Source: Acanthosoma haemorrhoidale (Eukaryota > Arthropoda > Insecta > Hemiptera > Acanthosomatidae). Taken from it: a stretch of DNA of 64,000 bases. The stretch is from positions 119,853,768-119,917,767 of the forward strand of contig OV884014.1 in NCBI GenBank assembly GCA_930367205.1, given 5' to 3'. The notes under the pieces are model-generated. The model did no database searches and was not told the DNA's origin. It was given only the letters and a program-made list of their open reading frames with translations. The position numbers and the translations under genes are program-made. How positions within the stretch are numbered: position 1 is the first letter of the stretch; the number at the start of each line of letters is the position of its first letter. Shown here piece by piece: positions 26,614 to 41,231 of this stretch.

Positions 26614-28292
26614 TAACATAATAGGGCAGGAATTATTGTACCAGCTATGAAATACGCATTTTTGTAAAATTCTACTTTTTGACGATATTTTTCTTGTTTT
26701 GGTATGAGGAAATCATAATTGTTCAGGAGCTAACGTACCAGCTATAAAATACTCTTATATGTAAAAATTTAACTTTTCGACGATATTTTCCTTGTTTTGG
26801 TATCAGGAGAACATAATGGGGCAGGAGCTAACTTACTATCTATGAAATACGCATTTTCGAAAAATTCGACTTTTTGACGATATTTTCCTTGATTTCGTAT
26901 CAGGAGAACATAAAAGAGCAGGAGCTAACGTTCCAGCTATGAAATACCCATTTTTTAAAAATTCGACTTTTTGACGATATTTTCGTATCAGGAGAACATA
27001 ATGGGGAAGGAGCTGACGTACCAGCTATGAAATACGCAATTTTTGTAAAAATTTGAGTTTTCGACGATATTTTCCTTGTTTTGGTAATAGGAGAACATAA
27101 TGGGGCAGGAGCTAACCTACTAGCTATGAAATACGCATTTTCGAAAAATTCGACTTTTTGACGATATTTTCTTTGATTTCGTATCAGGAGAACATAAAAG
27201 AGCAGGAGCTAACGTTCCAGCTATAAAATACCCATTTTTTAAAAATTCAACTTTTTGACGATATTTTTCTCGTTTTCGTATCAGGAGAACATAATAGGGT
27301 TGGAGCTAACGTACCAGCTATGCAATACACAATTTTCGTAAAAATTTGAGTTTTCGACGATATTTTCCTTGTTTTGGTATAAGGAGAACATAATGGGGCA
27401 GGAGCTAACGTACTAGCTATGAAATACGCATTTTCGAAAAATTCGACTTTTTGACGATATTTTCCTTGATTTCGTATCAGGAGAACATAAAAGAGCAGGA
27501 GCTAACGTTCCAACTATGAAATACCCATTTTTTAAAAATTCGACTTTTTGACGATATTTTCCTTGTTTTCGTATCAGGAGAACATAATGGGGCAGAAGCT
27601 GACGTACTAGCTATGAAATACGCATTTTTTAAAAATTCGACTTTTTGACGATATTTTCCTGGTTTTCGTATCAGGAGAACATAATAAGGCAGGAGCTAAC
27701 GTACCAGCTATGAAATACGCAATTTTTGTAAAAATTTGAGTTTTCGACGATATTTTCCTTGTTTTGGTATCAGGAGAACATAATGGGGCAGAAGCTAACG
27801 TACTAGCTATGAAATACGCATTTTCGAAAAATTCGACTTTTTGACGATATTTTCCTGGTTTTCGTATCAGGAGAACATAATGGGGCAGGAGCTAACGTAC
27901 TAGCTATGAAATACGCATTTTTGAAAAATTCAACTTTTTGACGATATTTTTCTCGTTTTCGTATCAGGAGAACATAATAGGGCAGGAGCTAACGTACCAG
28001 CTATGAAATACGCATTTTTGTAAAAATTTGACTTTTGGACGATATTTTCTTTGTTTCGGTATCAGGAGAACATAATGGGACAGGAGCTAACGTACTAGCT
28101 CTAAATACGCATTTTAGTAAAAATTCGACTTTTTGACGACATTTTTCTTGTTTTGGTATCAGGAGAACATAATGGGGCAGGTGCTAACGTACAAGCTATG
28201 AAATACGCATTTTTGTAAAAATTCAACTTTTTTAAAATGTTTTCTTTGTTTTGGTATCAGGAGTACATAAAGGGGCAAGAGCTAACGTACAA
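26614..28292. repeat. Satellite A block (1,679 bp)
   Basis: This is the second copy of the A block at 23669-25347. I saw no difference in the lines compared, so the duplication looks recent. Confidence 0.95.
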
Positions 28293-31078
28293 GATCATAC
28301 GATCGTATGATCAAAGTTACGAGTGAATATGACATCAAATGATGTCAAATATGATAGTGTGCCGTATCATTTGCACTTATTGTATCACGTGATACAATCG
28401 TATGATTGAAGTTACAGTGAATATACTATTAAATAATGTCGATTATGACAGTGTACTGTATCATTGGCACTTATTGTATCACGTGATACGATCGTATGAT
28501 TGAAGTCATGAATGAATATAACATCAAATGATGTCGATTATGATAGCGCACCATATCATTAGCACTTATTGTATAATGTGATGTGATCGTATGATAATAG
28601 TTACAAGTGAATATAAAATCAAATAATGTCGATTATAATAGTATAGCACATCATTGGCACTCATTATATCACGTGATACGATCGTATGATTAAGGTTACG
28701 AGTGAATAAACTATTAAATGATGTCGAATATGATAGTGTACCGCATCATTGGCACTCATTGTTTCACGTGATACGATCGTATGATTAAAGTTACAGGTGA
28801 ATATAACATCAAATGATGTCGATTATGATAGTGTACCGCATCATTGGCACTCATTATATCACTTGATACGATCGTATGATTGAAGTCACGAGTGAATATA
28901 TCATCAAATGATGTTGAATATGATTGTATAATGTGTCATTGGCAAACATTGTATCACGTGATACGATCGTATGATTAAAGTTACGAGTGAATACAACATC
29001 AAATGATGTCGATTATGATAGTGTACCGCATCATTGGCACTCATTATATCACGTGATACGATCGTTTGATGAAAGTTACGAGTGAATATAACATCAAATG
29101 ATGTCGAATAGGATTGTATAATGTATCATTAGCACTCATTGTTTCACGTGATACGATCGTATGATTAAAGTTACGAGTGAATATACTATTAAATGATGTC
29201 GATTATGATAGTGTACCGCATCATTGGCACTAATTGTATCACGTGGTACGATCGTATGATTAAAGTTACGAGTGAAGATAACATCAAATGATGTCGATTA
29301 TAATAGTGTACCGTACCATTGGCACTCATAGTATCACGTGATATGATCGTATGATTGAAGTCAAGAGTGAATATAATATCAAATGATGTCAATTATGATA
29401 GTGTACCGCATCATTGGCACTCATTGTTTCACGTGATACGATCGTATGATTAAAGTTACAGGTGAATATAACATCAAATGATGTAGATTATGATAGTGTA
29501 CCGCATCATTGGCACTCATTATATCACGTGATACGATCGTTTGATGAAAGTTACGAGTGAATATAACATCAAATGATGTCGAATAGGATTGTATAATGTA
29601 TCATTAGCACTCATTGTTTCACGTGATACGATCGTATGATTAAAGTTACGAGTAAATATAACATCAAATGATGTCGATTATAATAGTGTTCCGTATCATA
29701 AGCACTCATTGTATCACGTGATACGATCGTATGATGAAAGTTACAAGTAAATATACTATTAAATGATGTCGATTATGACAGTGTACCGTACCATTGGCAC
29801 TCATAGTATCACGTGATACGATCGTATGATTGAAGTCACAAGTGAATATAATATCAAATGATGTCAATTATGATAGTGTACCGCATCATTGGCACTCATT
29901 ATATCACTTGATACGATCGTATGATTGAAGTCACGAGTGAATATACTATCAAATGATGTTGAATATGATTGTATAATGTGTCATTGGCACACATTGTATC
30001 ACGTGATACGATCGTATGATTAAAGTTACGAGTGAATGCAACATCAAATGATGTCGATTATGATAGTGTACCGCATCATTGGCACTCATTATATCACGTG
30101 ATACGATCGTATGATGAAAGTTACGAGTGAATATAACATCAAATGATGTCGAATAGGATTGTATAATGTATCATTAGCACTCATTGTTTCACGTGATACG
30201 ATCGTATGATTAAAGTTACGATTGGAGATACTAATAAATGATGTTGAATATAATAGTGCACCATATCATTAGCACTTATTGTATCATGTGATGCGATCGT
30301 ATGATTAAAGTTACAAGTGAATATAACATCAAATGATGTCGATTATAATAGTGTACCGCATCATTTGCACTCATTATATCACGTGATACTATCGTATGAT
30401 CGAAGTCACGAGTGAATATAACATCAAATAATGCTAAATATGATTGTATAGTGTAGCATTGACACTCATTGTATCACGAGATACGATCGTATGATTGAAG
30501 TCACGAGTGAATATAACATCAAATGATGTTGAATATGATTGTATAATGTATCATTAGCACTCATTGTTTCACGTGATACGATCGTATGATTAAAGTTACA
30601 GGTGAATATAACATCAAATCATGTCGATTATGATAGTGTACCGCATCATTGGCACTCATTATATCATGTGATACTATCGTATGATTGAAGTCACGAGTGA
30701 ATATAACATCAAATGATGCTACATATGATTGTATAGTGTATCATTAGCACTCATTGTTTCACGTGATACGATCGTATGATTAAAGTTACGAGTAAATATA
30801 ACATCAAATGATGTTGAATATGATTGTATTATGTATCATTAGCACTCATTGTTTCACGTGATACGATCGTATGATTAAAGTTACAGGTGAATATAACATC
30901 AAATGATGTCGATTATGATAGTGTACCGCATCATTGGCACTCATTATATCACGTGATACTATCGTATAATGAAAGTTACGAGTGAATATACTATTAAATG
31001 ATGTCGATTATGATAGTGTACCGCATCATTGGCACTAATTGTATCACGTGATACGATCGTATGATCAAAGCTACGAGT
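28293..31078. repeat. Satellite B block 9 (2,786 bp)
   Basis: About 29 B monomers. The start belongs to the 2,945-bp duplication. From about 28.87 kb the text follows 4.97-7.28 kb instead, with a 23,893-bp offset that becomes 23,798 bp after one 95-bp monomer is lost (near 5.75 kb in the other copy). Confidence 0.95.
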
Positions 31079-31197
31079 TAACATAATAGGGCAGGTATTA
31101 TTGTACCAGCTATGAAATACGCATTTTTGTAAAATTCAACTTTTGGACGATATTTTTCTTGTTTTGGTATGAGGAAATCATAATTGTTCAGGAGCTG
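31079..31197. repeat. Truncated satellite A fragment (119 bp), second copy
   Basis: It has the same length and the same break point (caggagctg, then tgtgtaccgc) as 7281-7399. Two independent breaks at one base are unlikely, so the two loci share descent. Confidence 0.93.
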
Positions 31198-32401
31198 TGT
31201 GTACCGCATCATTGGCACTCATTATATCACTTGATACGATCGTATGATTGAAGTCACGAGTGAATATACTATCAAATGATGTTGAATATGATTGTATAAT
31301 GTGTCATTGGCACACATTGTATCACGTGATACGATCGTATGATTAAAGTTACGAGTGAATGCAACATCAAATGATGTCGATTATGATAGTGTACCGCATC
31401 ATTGGCACTCATTATATCACGTGATACGATCGTATGATGAAAGTTACGAGTGAATATAACATCAAATGATGTCGAATAGGATTGTATAATGTATCATTAG
31501 CACTCATTGTTTCACGTGATACGATCGTATGATTAAAGTTACGATTGGAGATACTAATAAATGATGTTGAATATAATAGTGCACCATATCATTAGCACTT
31601 ATTGTATCATGTGATGCGATCATATGATTAAAGTTACTAGTGAATATAACATCAAATGATGTCGATTATAATAGTGTACCGCATCATTTGCACTCATTAT
31701 ATCACGTGATACTATCGTATGATTGAAGTCACGAGTGAATATTACATCAAATAATGCTAAATATGATTGTATAGTGTAGCATTGACACTCATTGTATCAC
31801 GAGATACGATCGTATGATTAAAGTCACGAGTGAATATAACATCAAATGATGTTGAATATGATTGTATAATGTATCATTAGCACTCATTGTTTCACGTGAT
31901 ACGATCGTATGATTAAAGTTACGAGTGAATATACTATAAAATGATGTCGATTATGATAGTGTACCGCATCATTGGCACTCATTATATCACGTGATACTAT
32001 CGTATGATTGAAGTCACGAGTGAATATAACATCAAATGATGCTAAATATGATTGTATAGTGTATCATTAGCACTCATTGTTTCACGTGATACGATCGTAT
32101 GAATAACGTTACGAGTAAATATAACATCAAATGATGTTGAATATGATTGTATAATGTATCATTAGCACTCATTATTTCACGTGATACGATCGTATGATTA
32201 AAGTTACAGGTGAATATAACATCAAATAATGTCGATTATGATAGTGTACCGCATCATTGGCACTCATTATATCACGTGATACTATCGTATAATGAAAGTT
32301 ACGATTGAATATACTATTAAATGATGTCGATTATGATAGTGTACCGCATCATTGGCACTAATTGTATCACGTGATACGATCGTATGATCAAAGCTACGAG
32401 T
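31198..32401. repeat. Satellite B block 10 (1,204 bp)
   Basis: About 12.7 B monomers, starting in mid-monomer like block 3 and of the same length. Up to about 31.74 kb it follows block 3. After that it carries the right-hand variant set (attacatcaaataatg, ctataaaatgatg, gaataacgtt), which also marks all later blocks. Confidence 0.95.
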
Positions 32402-32724
32402 TAACATAATAGGGCAGGAATTATTGTACCAGCTATGAAATACGCATTTTTGTAAAATTCTACTTTTTGACGATATTTTTCTTGTTTTGGTATGAGGAAA
32501 TCATAATTGTTCAGGAGCTAACGTACCAGCTATAAAATGCTCTTATATGTAAAAATTTAACTTTTCGACGATATTTTCCTTGTTTTGGTATCAGGAGAAC
32601 ATAATGGGGCAGGTGCTAACGTACAAGCTATGAAATACGCATTTTTGTAAAAATTCAACTTTTTTAAAATGTTTTCTTTGTTTTGGTATCAGGAGTGCAT
32701 AAAGGGGCAAGAGCTAACGTACAA
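32402..32724. repeat. Satellite A block (323 bp)
   Basis: Only about three A monomers: the two entry edge monomers joined to the exit monomers. The same short block recurs at 37687-38009. Its last monomer reads ggagtgcataaagg, where the other copy has ggagtacataaagg. Confidence 0.95.
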
Positions 32725-34465
32725 GATCATACGATCGTATGATCAAAGTTACGAGTGAATATGACATCAAATGATGTCAAATATGATAGTGTGCCGTATC
32801 ATTTGCACTTATTGTATCACGTGATACAATCGTATGATTGAAGTTACAGTGAATATACTATTAAATAATGTCGATTATGACAGTGTACTGTATCATTGGC
32901 ACTTATTGTATCACGTGATACGATCGTATGATTGAAGTCATGAATGAATATAACATCAAATGATGTCGATTATGATAGCGCACCATATCATTAGCACTTA
33001 TTGTATAATGTGATGTGATCGTATGATAAAAGTTACAAGTGAATATAAAATCAAATAATGTCGATTATAATAGTATAGCACATCATAGGCACTCATTATA
33101 TCACGTGATACGATCGTATGATTAAGGTTACGAGTGAATAAACTATTAAATGATGTCGAATATGATAGTGTACCGCATCATTGGCACTCATTGTTTCACG
33201 TGATACGATGGTATGATTAAAGTTACAGGTGAATATAACATCAAATGATGTCGATTATGATAGTGTACTGCATCATTGGCACTCATTATATCACTTGATA
33301 CGATCGTATGATTGAAGTCACGAGTGAATATATCATCAAATGATGTTGAATATGATTGCATAATGTGTCATTGGCAAACATTGTATCACGTGATACGATC
33401 GTATGATTAAAGTTACGAGTGAATACAACATCAAATGATGTCGATTATGATAGTGTACCGCATCATTGGCACTCATTATATCACGTGATACGATCGTTTG
33501 ATGAAAGTTACGAGTGAATATAACATCAAATGATGTCGAATAGGATTGTATAATGTATCATTAGCACTCATTGTTTCACGTGATACGATCGTATGATTAA
33601 AGTTACGATTGGAGATACTAATAAATGATGTTGAATATAATAGTGCACCATATCATTAGCACTTATTGTATCATGTGATGCGATCGTATGATTAAAGTTA
33701 CAAGTGAATATAACATCAAATGATGTCGATTATAATAGTGTACCGCATCATTGGCACTCATTATATCACGTGTTACTATCGTATGATTGAAGTCACGAGT
33801 GAATATTACATCAAATAATGCTAAATATGATTGTATAGTGTAGCATTGACACTCATTGTATCACGAGATACGATCGTATGATTAAAGTCACGAGTGAATA
33901 TAACATCAAATGATGTTGAATATGATTGTATAATGTATCATTAGCACTCATTGTTTCACGTGATACGATCGTATGATTAAAGTTACGAGTGAATATACTA
34001 TAAAATGATGTCGATTATGATAGTGTACCGCATCATTGGCACTCATTATATCACGTGATACTATCGTATGATTGAAGTCACGAGTGAATATAACATCAAA
34101 TGATGCTGAATATGATTGTATAGTGTATCATTAGCACTCATTGTTTCACGTGATACGATCGTATGAATAACGTTACGAGTAAATATAACATCAAATGATG
34201 TTGAATATGATTGTATAATGTATCATTAGCACTTATTATTTCACGTGATACGATCGTATGATTAAAGTTACAGGTGAATACAACATCAAATAATGTCGAT
34301 TATGATAGTGTACCGCATCATTGGCACTCATTATATCACGTGATACTATCGTATAATGAAAGTTACGATTGAATATACTATTAAATGATGTCGATTATGA
34401 TAGTGTACCGCATCATTGGCACTAATTGTATCACGTGATACGATCGTATGATCAAAGCTACGAGT
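32725..34465. repeat. Satellite B block 11 (1,741 bp)
   Basis: About 18.3 B monomers. It is the first block of the fixed length used in the right half of the window. Single changes include gatacgatgg near 33200 and aggcactc near 33087. Confidence 0.95.
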
Positions 34466-35946
34466 TAACATAATAGGGCAGGAATTATTGTACCAGCTAT
34501 GAAATACGCATTTTTGTAAAATTCTACTTTTTGACGATATTTTTCTTGTTTTGGTATGAGGAAATCATAATTGTTCAGGAGCTAACGTACCAGCTATAAA
34601 ATACTCTTATATGTAAAAATTTAACTTTTCGACGATATTTTCCTTGTTTTGGTATCAGGAGAACATAATGGGGCAGGAGCTAACTTACTATCTATGAAAT
34701 ACGCATTTTCGAAAAATTCGACTTTTTGACGATATTTTCCTTGATTTCGTATCAGGAGAACATAAAAGAGCAGGAGCTAACGTTCCAGCTATGAAATACC
34801 CATTTTTTAAAAATTCGACTTTTTGACGATATTTTCGTATCAGGAGAACATAATGGGGCAGGAGCTAACGTACTAGCGATGAAATACGCATTTTCGAAAA
34901 ATTCGACTTTTTGACGATATTTTCTTTGATTTCGTATCAGGAGAACATAAAAGAGCAGGAGCTAACGTTCCAACTATGAAATACCCATTTTTTAAAAATT
35001 CGACTTTTTGACGATATTTTCCTTGTTTTCGTATCAGGAGAACATAATGGGGCAGAAGCTGACGTACTAGCTTTGAAATACGCATTTTTTAAAAATTCGA
35101 CTTTTATACGATATTTTCCTGGTTTTCGTATCAGGAGAACATAATAGGGCAGGAGCTAACGTACCAGCTATGAAATACGCAATTTTTGTAAAAATTTGAG
35201 TTTTCGACGATATTTTCCTTGTTTTGGTATCAGGAGAACATAATGGGGCAGGAGCTAACGTACTAGCTATGAAATACGCATTTTCGAAAAATTCGACTTT
35301 TTGACGATATTTTCTTTGATTTTGTATCAGGAGAACATAAAAGAGCAGGAGCTAACGTTCCAGCTATGAAATACCCATTTTTTAAAAATTCGACTTTTTG
35401 ACGATATTTTCCTTGTTTTCGTATCAGGAGAACATGATGGGGCAGGAGCTGACGTACTAGCTATGAAATACGCATTTTTTAAAAATTCGACCTTTTGACG
35501 ATATTTTCCTGGTTTTCGTATCAGGAGAACATAATGGGGCAGGAGCTAACGTACTAGCTATGAAATACGCATTTTTGAAAAATTCAACTTTTTGACGATA
35601 TTTTTCTCGTTTTCGTATCAGGAGAACATAATAGGGCAGGAGCTAACGTACCAGCTATGAAATACGCATTTTTGTAAAAATTTGACTTTTGGACGATATT
35701 TTCTTTGTTTCGGTATCAGGAGAACATAATGGGACAGGAGCTAACGTACTAGTTCTAAATACGCATTTTAGTAAAAATTCGACTTTTTGACGACATTTTT
35801 CTTGTTTTGGTATCAGGAGAACATAATGGGGCAGGTGCTAACGTACAAGCTATGAAATACGCATTTTTGTAAAAATTCAACTTTTTTAAAATGTTTTCTT
35901 TGTTTTGGTATCAGGAGTACATAAAGGGGCAAGAGCTAACGTACAA
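34466..35946. repeat. Satellite A block (1,481 bp)
   Basis: About 15 A monomers, including the marker variants cttttatacgat at 35101 and ttcgaccttttgac near 35490. Positions 34976-35946 reappear at 60037-61007 with a constant offset of 25,061 bp. Confidence 0.95.
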
Positions 35947-37686
35947 GATCATACGATCGTATAATCAAAGTTACGAGTGAATATGACATCAAATGATGTC
36001 AAATATGATAGTGTGCCGTATCATTTGCACTTATTGTATCACGTGATACAATCGTATGATTGAAGTTACAGTGAATATACTATTAAATAATGTCGATTAT
36101 GACAGTGTACTGTATCATTGGCACTTATTGTATCACGTGATACGATCGTATGATTGAAGTCATGAATGAATATAACATCAAATGATGTCGATTATGATAG
36201 CGCACCATATCATTAGCACTTATCGTATAATGTGATGTGATCGTATGATACAAGTTACAAGTGAATATAAAATCAAATAATGTCGATTATAATAGTATAG
36301 CACATCATTGGCACTCATTATATCACGTGATACGATCGTATGATTAAGGTTACGAGTGAATAAACTATTAAATGATGTCGAATATGATAGTGTACCGCAT
36401 CATTGGCACTCATTGTTTCACGTGATACGATCGTATGATCAAAGTTACGAGTGAATATGACATCAAATGATGTCAAATATGATAGTGTGCCGTATCATTT
36501 GCACCTATTGTATCACTTGATACAATCGTATGATTGAAGTTACAGTGAATATACTATTAAATAATGTCGATTATGACAGTGTACTGTATCATTGGCACTT
36601 ATTGTATCACGTGATACGATCGTATGATTGAAGTCATGAATGAATATAACATCAAATGATGTCGATTATGATAGCGCACCATATCATTAGCACTTATTGT
36701 ATAATGTGATGTGATCGTATGATAAAAGTTACAAGTGAATATAAAATTAAATAATGTCGATTATAATAGTATAGCACATCATTGGCACTCATTATATCAC
36801 GTGATACGATCGTATGATTAAGGTTACGAGTGAATAAACTATTAAATGATGTCGAATATGATAGTGTACCGCATCATTGGCACTCATTGTTTCACGTGAT
36901 ACGATCGTATGATTAAAGTTACAGGTGAATATAACATCAAATGATGTCGATTATGATAGTGTACCGCATCATTGGCACTCATTATATCACGTGTTACTAT
37001 CGTATGATTGAAGTCACGAGTGAATATTACATCAAATAATGCTAAATATGATTGTATAGTGTAGCATTGACACTCATTGTATCACGAGATACGATCGTAT
37101 GATTAAAGTCACGAGTGAATATAACATCAAATGATGTTGAATATGATTGTATAATGTATCATTAGCACTCATTGTTTCACGTGATACGATCGTATGATTA
37201 AAGTTACGAGTGAATATACTATAAAATGATGTCGATTATGATAGTGTACCGCATCATTGGCACTCATTATATCACGTGATACTATCGTATGATTGAAGTC
37301 ACGAGTGAATATAACATCAAATGATGCTAAATATGATTGTATAGTGTATCATTAGCACTCATTGTTTCACGTGATACGATCGTATGAATAACGTTACGAG
37401 TAAATATAACATCAAATGATGTTGAATATGATTGTATAATGTATCATTAGCACTCATTATTTCACGTGATACGATCGTATGATTAAAGTTACAGGTGAAT
37501 ATAACATCAAATAATGTCGATTATGATAGTGTACCGCATCATTGGCACTCATTATATCACGTGATACTATCGTATAATGAAAGTTACGATTGAATATACT
37601 ATTAAATGATGTCGATTATGATAGTGTACCGCATCATTGGCACTAATTGTATCACGTGATACGATCGTATGATCAAAGCTACGAGT
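35947..37686. repeat. Satellite B block 12 with internal restart (1,740 bp)
   Basis: About 18.3 B monomers. After five monomers the block-start monomer appears again, from about 36438 (atcaaagttacgagtg, tgacatca dyad), so the first 474 bp are present twice. Later monomers found in other blocks are missing, and the total length is almost unchanged. Confidence 0.93.
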
Positions 37687-38009
37687 TAACATAATAGGGC
37701 AGGAATTATTGTACCAGCTATGAAATACGCATTTTTGTAAAATTCTACTTTTTGACGATATTTTTCTTGTTTTGGTATGAGGAAATCATAATTGTTCAGG
37801 AGCTAACGTACCAGCTATAAAATACTCTTATATGTAAAAATTTAACTTTTCGACGATATTTTCCTTGTTTTGGTATCAGGAGAACATAATGGGGCAGGTG
37901 CTAACGTACAAGCTATGAAATACGCATTTTTGTAAAAATTCAACTTTTTTAAAATGTTTTCTTTGTTTTGGTATCAGGAGTACATAAAGGGGCAAGAGCT
38001 AACGTACAA
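37687..38009. repeat. Satellite A block (323 bp), second copy
   Basis: About three A monomers: the copy of 32402-32724 in the next 5,285-bp unit. Confidence 0.95.
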
Positions 38010-39750
38010 GATCATACGATCGTATGATCAAAGTTACGAGTGAATATGACATCAAATGATGTCAAATATGATAGTGTGCCGTATCATTTGCACTTATTGT
38101 ATCACGTGATACAATCGTATGATTGAAGTTACAGTGAATATACTATTAAATAATGTCGATTATGACAGTGTACTGTATCATTGGCACTTATTGTATCACG
38201 TGATACGATCGTATGATTGAAGTCATGAATGAATATAACATCAAATGATGTCGATTATGATAGCGCACCATATCATTAGCACTTATTGTATAATGTGATG
38301 TGATCGTATGATAAAAGTTACAAGTGAATATAAAATCAAATAATGTCGATTATAATAGTATAGCACATCATAGGCACTCATTATATCACGTGATACGATC
38401 GTATGATTAAGGTTACGAGTGAATAAACTATTAAATGATGTCGAATATGATAGTGTACCGCATCATTGGCACTCATTGTTTCACGTGATACGATCGTATG
38501 ATTAAAGTTACAGGTGAATATAACATCAAATGATGTCGATTATGATAGTGTACTGCATCATTGGCACTCATTATATCACTTGATACGATCGTATGATTGA
38601 AGTCACGAGTGAATATATCATCAAATGATGTTGAATATGATTGTATAATGTGTCATTGGCAAACATTGTATCACGTGATACGATCGTATGATTAAAGTTA
38701 CGAGTGAATACAACATCAAATGATGTCGATTATGATAGTGTACCGCATCATTGGCACTCATTATATCACGTGATACGATCGTTTGATGAAAGTTACGAGT
38801 GAATATAACATCAAATGATGTCGAATAGGATTGTATAATGTATCATTAGCACTCATTGTTTCACGTGATACGATCGTATGATTAAAGTTACGATTGGAGA
38901 TACTAATAAATGATGTTAAATATAATAGTGCACCATATCATTAGCACTTATTGTATCATGTGATGCGATCGTATGATTAAAGTTACAAGTGAATATAACA
39001 TCAAATGATGTCGATTATAATAGTGTACCGCATCATTGGCACTCATTATATCACGTGTTACTATCGTATGATTGAAGTCACGAGTGAATATTACATCAAA
39101 TAATGCTAAATATGATTGTATAGTGTAGCATTGACACTCATTGTATCACGAGATACGATCGTATGATTAAAGTCACGAGTGAATATAACATCAAATGATG
39201 TTGAATATGATTGTATAATGTATCATTAGCACTCATTGTTTCACGTGATACGATCGTATGATTAAAGTTACGAGTGAATATACTATAAAATGATGTCGAT
39301 TATGATAGTGTACCGCATCATTGGCACTCATTATATCACGTGATACTATCGTATGATTGAAGTCACGAGTGAATATAACATCAAATGATGCTAAATATGA
39401 TTGTATAGTGTATCATTAGCACTCATTGTTTCACGTGATACGATCGTATGAATAACGTTACGAGTAAATATAACATCAAATGATGTTGAATATGATTGTA
39501 TAATGTTTCATTAGCACTTATTATTTCACGTGATACGATCGTATGATTAAAGTTACAGGTGAATATAACATCAAATAATGTCGATTATGATAGTGTACCG
39601 CATCATTGGCACTCATTATATCACGTGATACTATCGTATAATGAAAGTTACGATTGAATATACTATTAAATGATGTCGATTATGATAGTGTACCGCATCA
39701 TTGGCACTAATTGTATCACGTGATACGATCGTATGATCAAAGCTACGAGT
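38010..39750. repeat. Satellite B block 13 (1,741 bp)
   Basis: About 18.3 B monomers, the copy of block 11. Private changes include gatgttaaatataatag near 38910 and aatgtttcattag near 39500. Confidence 0.95.
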
Positions 39751-41231
39751 TAACATAATAGGGCAGGAATTATTGTACCAGCTATGAAATACGCATTTTT
39801 GTAAAATTCTACTTTTTGACGATATTTTTCTTGTTTTGGTATGAGGAAATCATAATTGTTCAGGAGCTAACGTACCAGCTATAAAATACTCTTATATGTA
39901 AAAATTTAACGTTTCGACGATATTTTCCTTGTTTTGGTATCAGGAGAACATAATGGGGCAGGAGCTAACTTACTATCTATGAAATACGCATTTTCGAAAA
40001 ATTCGACTTTTTGACGATATTTTCCTTGATTTCGTATCAGGAGAACATAAAAGAGCAGGAGCTAACGTTCCAGCTATGAAATACCCATTTTTTAAAAATT
40101 CGACTTTTTGACGATATTTTCGTATCAGGAGAACATAATGGGGCAGGAGCTAACGTACTAGCGATGAAATACGCATTTTCGAAAAATTCGACTTTTTGAC
40201 GATATTTTCTTTGATTTCGTATCAGGAGAACATAAAAGAGCAGGAGCTAACGTTCCAACTATGAAATACCCATTTTTTAAAAATTCGACTTTTTGACGAT
40301 ATTTTCCTTGTTTTCGTATCAGGAGAACATAATGGGGCAGAAGCTGACGTACTAGCTTTGAAATACGCATTTTTTAAAAATTCGACTTTTATACGATATT
40401 TTCCTGGTTTTCGTATCAGGAGAACATAATAGGGCAGGAGCTAACGTACCAGCTATGAAATACGCAATTTTTGTAAAAATTTGAGTTTTCGACGATATTT
40501 TCCTTGTTTTGGTATCAGGAGAACATAATGGGGCAGGAGCTAACGTACTAGCTATGAAATACGCATTTTCGAAAAATTCGACTTTTTGACGATATTTTCT
40601 TTGATTTTGTATCAGGAGAACATAAAAGAGCAGGAGCTAACGTTCCAGCTATGAAATACCCATTTTTTAAAAATTCGACTTTTTGACGATATTTTCCTTG
40701 TTTTCGTATCAGGAGAACATGATGGGGCAGGAGCTGACGTACTAGCTATGAAATACGCATTTTTTAAAAATTCGACCTTTTGACGATATTTTCCTGGTTT
40801 TCGTATCAGGAGAACATAATGGGGCAGGAGCTAACGTACTAGCTATGAAATACGCATTTTTGAAAAATTCAACTTTTTGACGATATTTTTCTCGTTTTCG
40901 TATCAGGAGAACATAATAGGGCAGGAGCTAACGTACCAGCTATGAAATACGCATTTTTGTAAAAATTTGACTTTTGGACGATATTTTCTTTGTTTCGGTA
41001 TCAGGAGAACATAATGGGACAGGAGCTAACGTACTAGTTCTAAATACGCATTTTAGTAAAAATTCGACTTTTTGACGACATTTTTCTTGTTTTGGTATCA
41101 GGAGAACATAATGGGGCAGGTGCTAACGTACAAGCTATGAAATACGCATTTTTGTAAAAATTCAACTTTTTTAAAATGTTTTCTTTGTTTTGGTATCAGG
41201 AGTACATAAAGGGGCAAGAGCTAACGTACAA
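39751..41231. repeat. Satellite A block (1,481 bp), second copy
   Basis: About 15 A monomers, the copy of 34466-35946. It shares the rare cttttatacgat variant (40386) and ggaacatgatgg-like text near 40715. A private change is taacgtttcg near 39907. Confidence 0.95.

Larger units (their letters stand above)
23023..28912. repeat. 2,945-bp tandem duplication (two copies)
   Basis: Copy 1 is about 23023-25967 and copy 2 about 25968-28912. Markers are gtgtagcatt at 23041 and 25986, gaggaaatca at 23761 and 26706, and the junction palindrome at 25348 and 28293. Rare variants such as ggtaataggag and gcaatacaca occur in both. Each copy is the end of a B block, a 1,679-bp A block and the start of the next B block. 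The joint is B to B, within the 95-bp register. Confidence 0.92.

Noticed and set aside
34873..35085. 70-codon open frame on the minus strand (also at 40158) and a 73-codon one at 60388
   Set aside because: These are the same kind of accidental frame across two A monomers. The first two are copies made by the 5,285-bp duplication.
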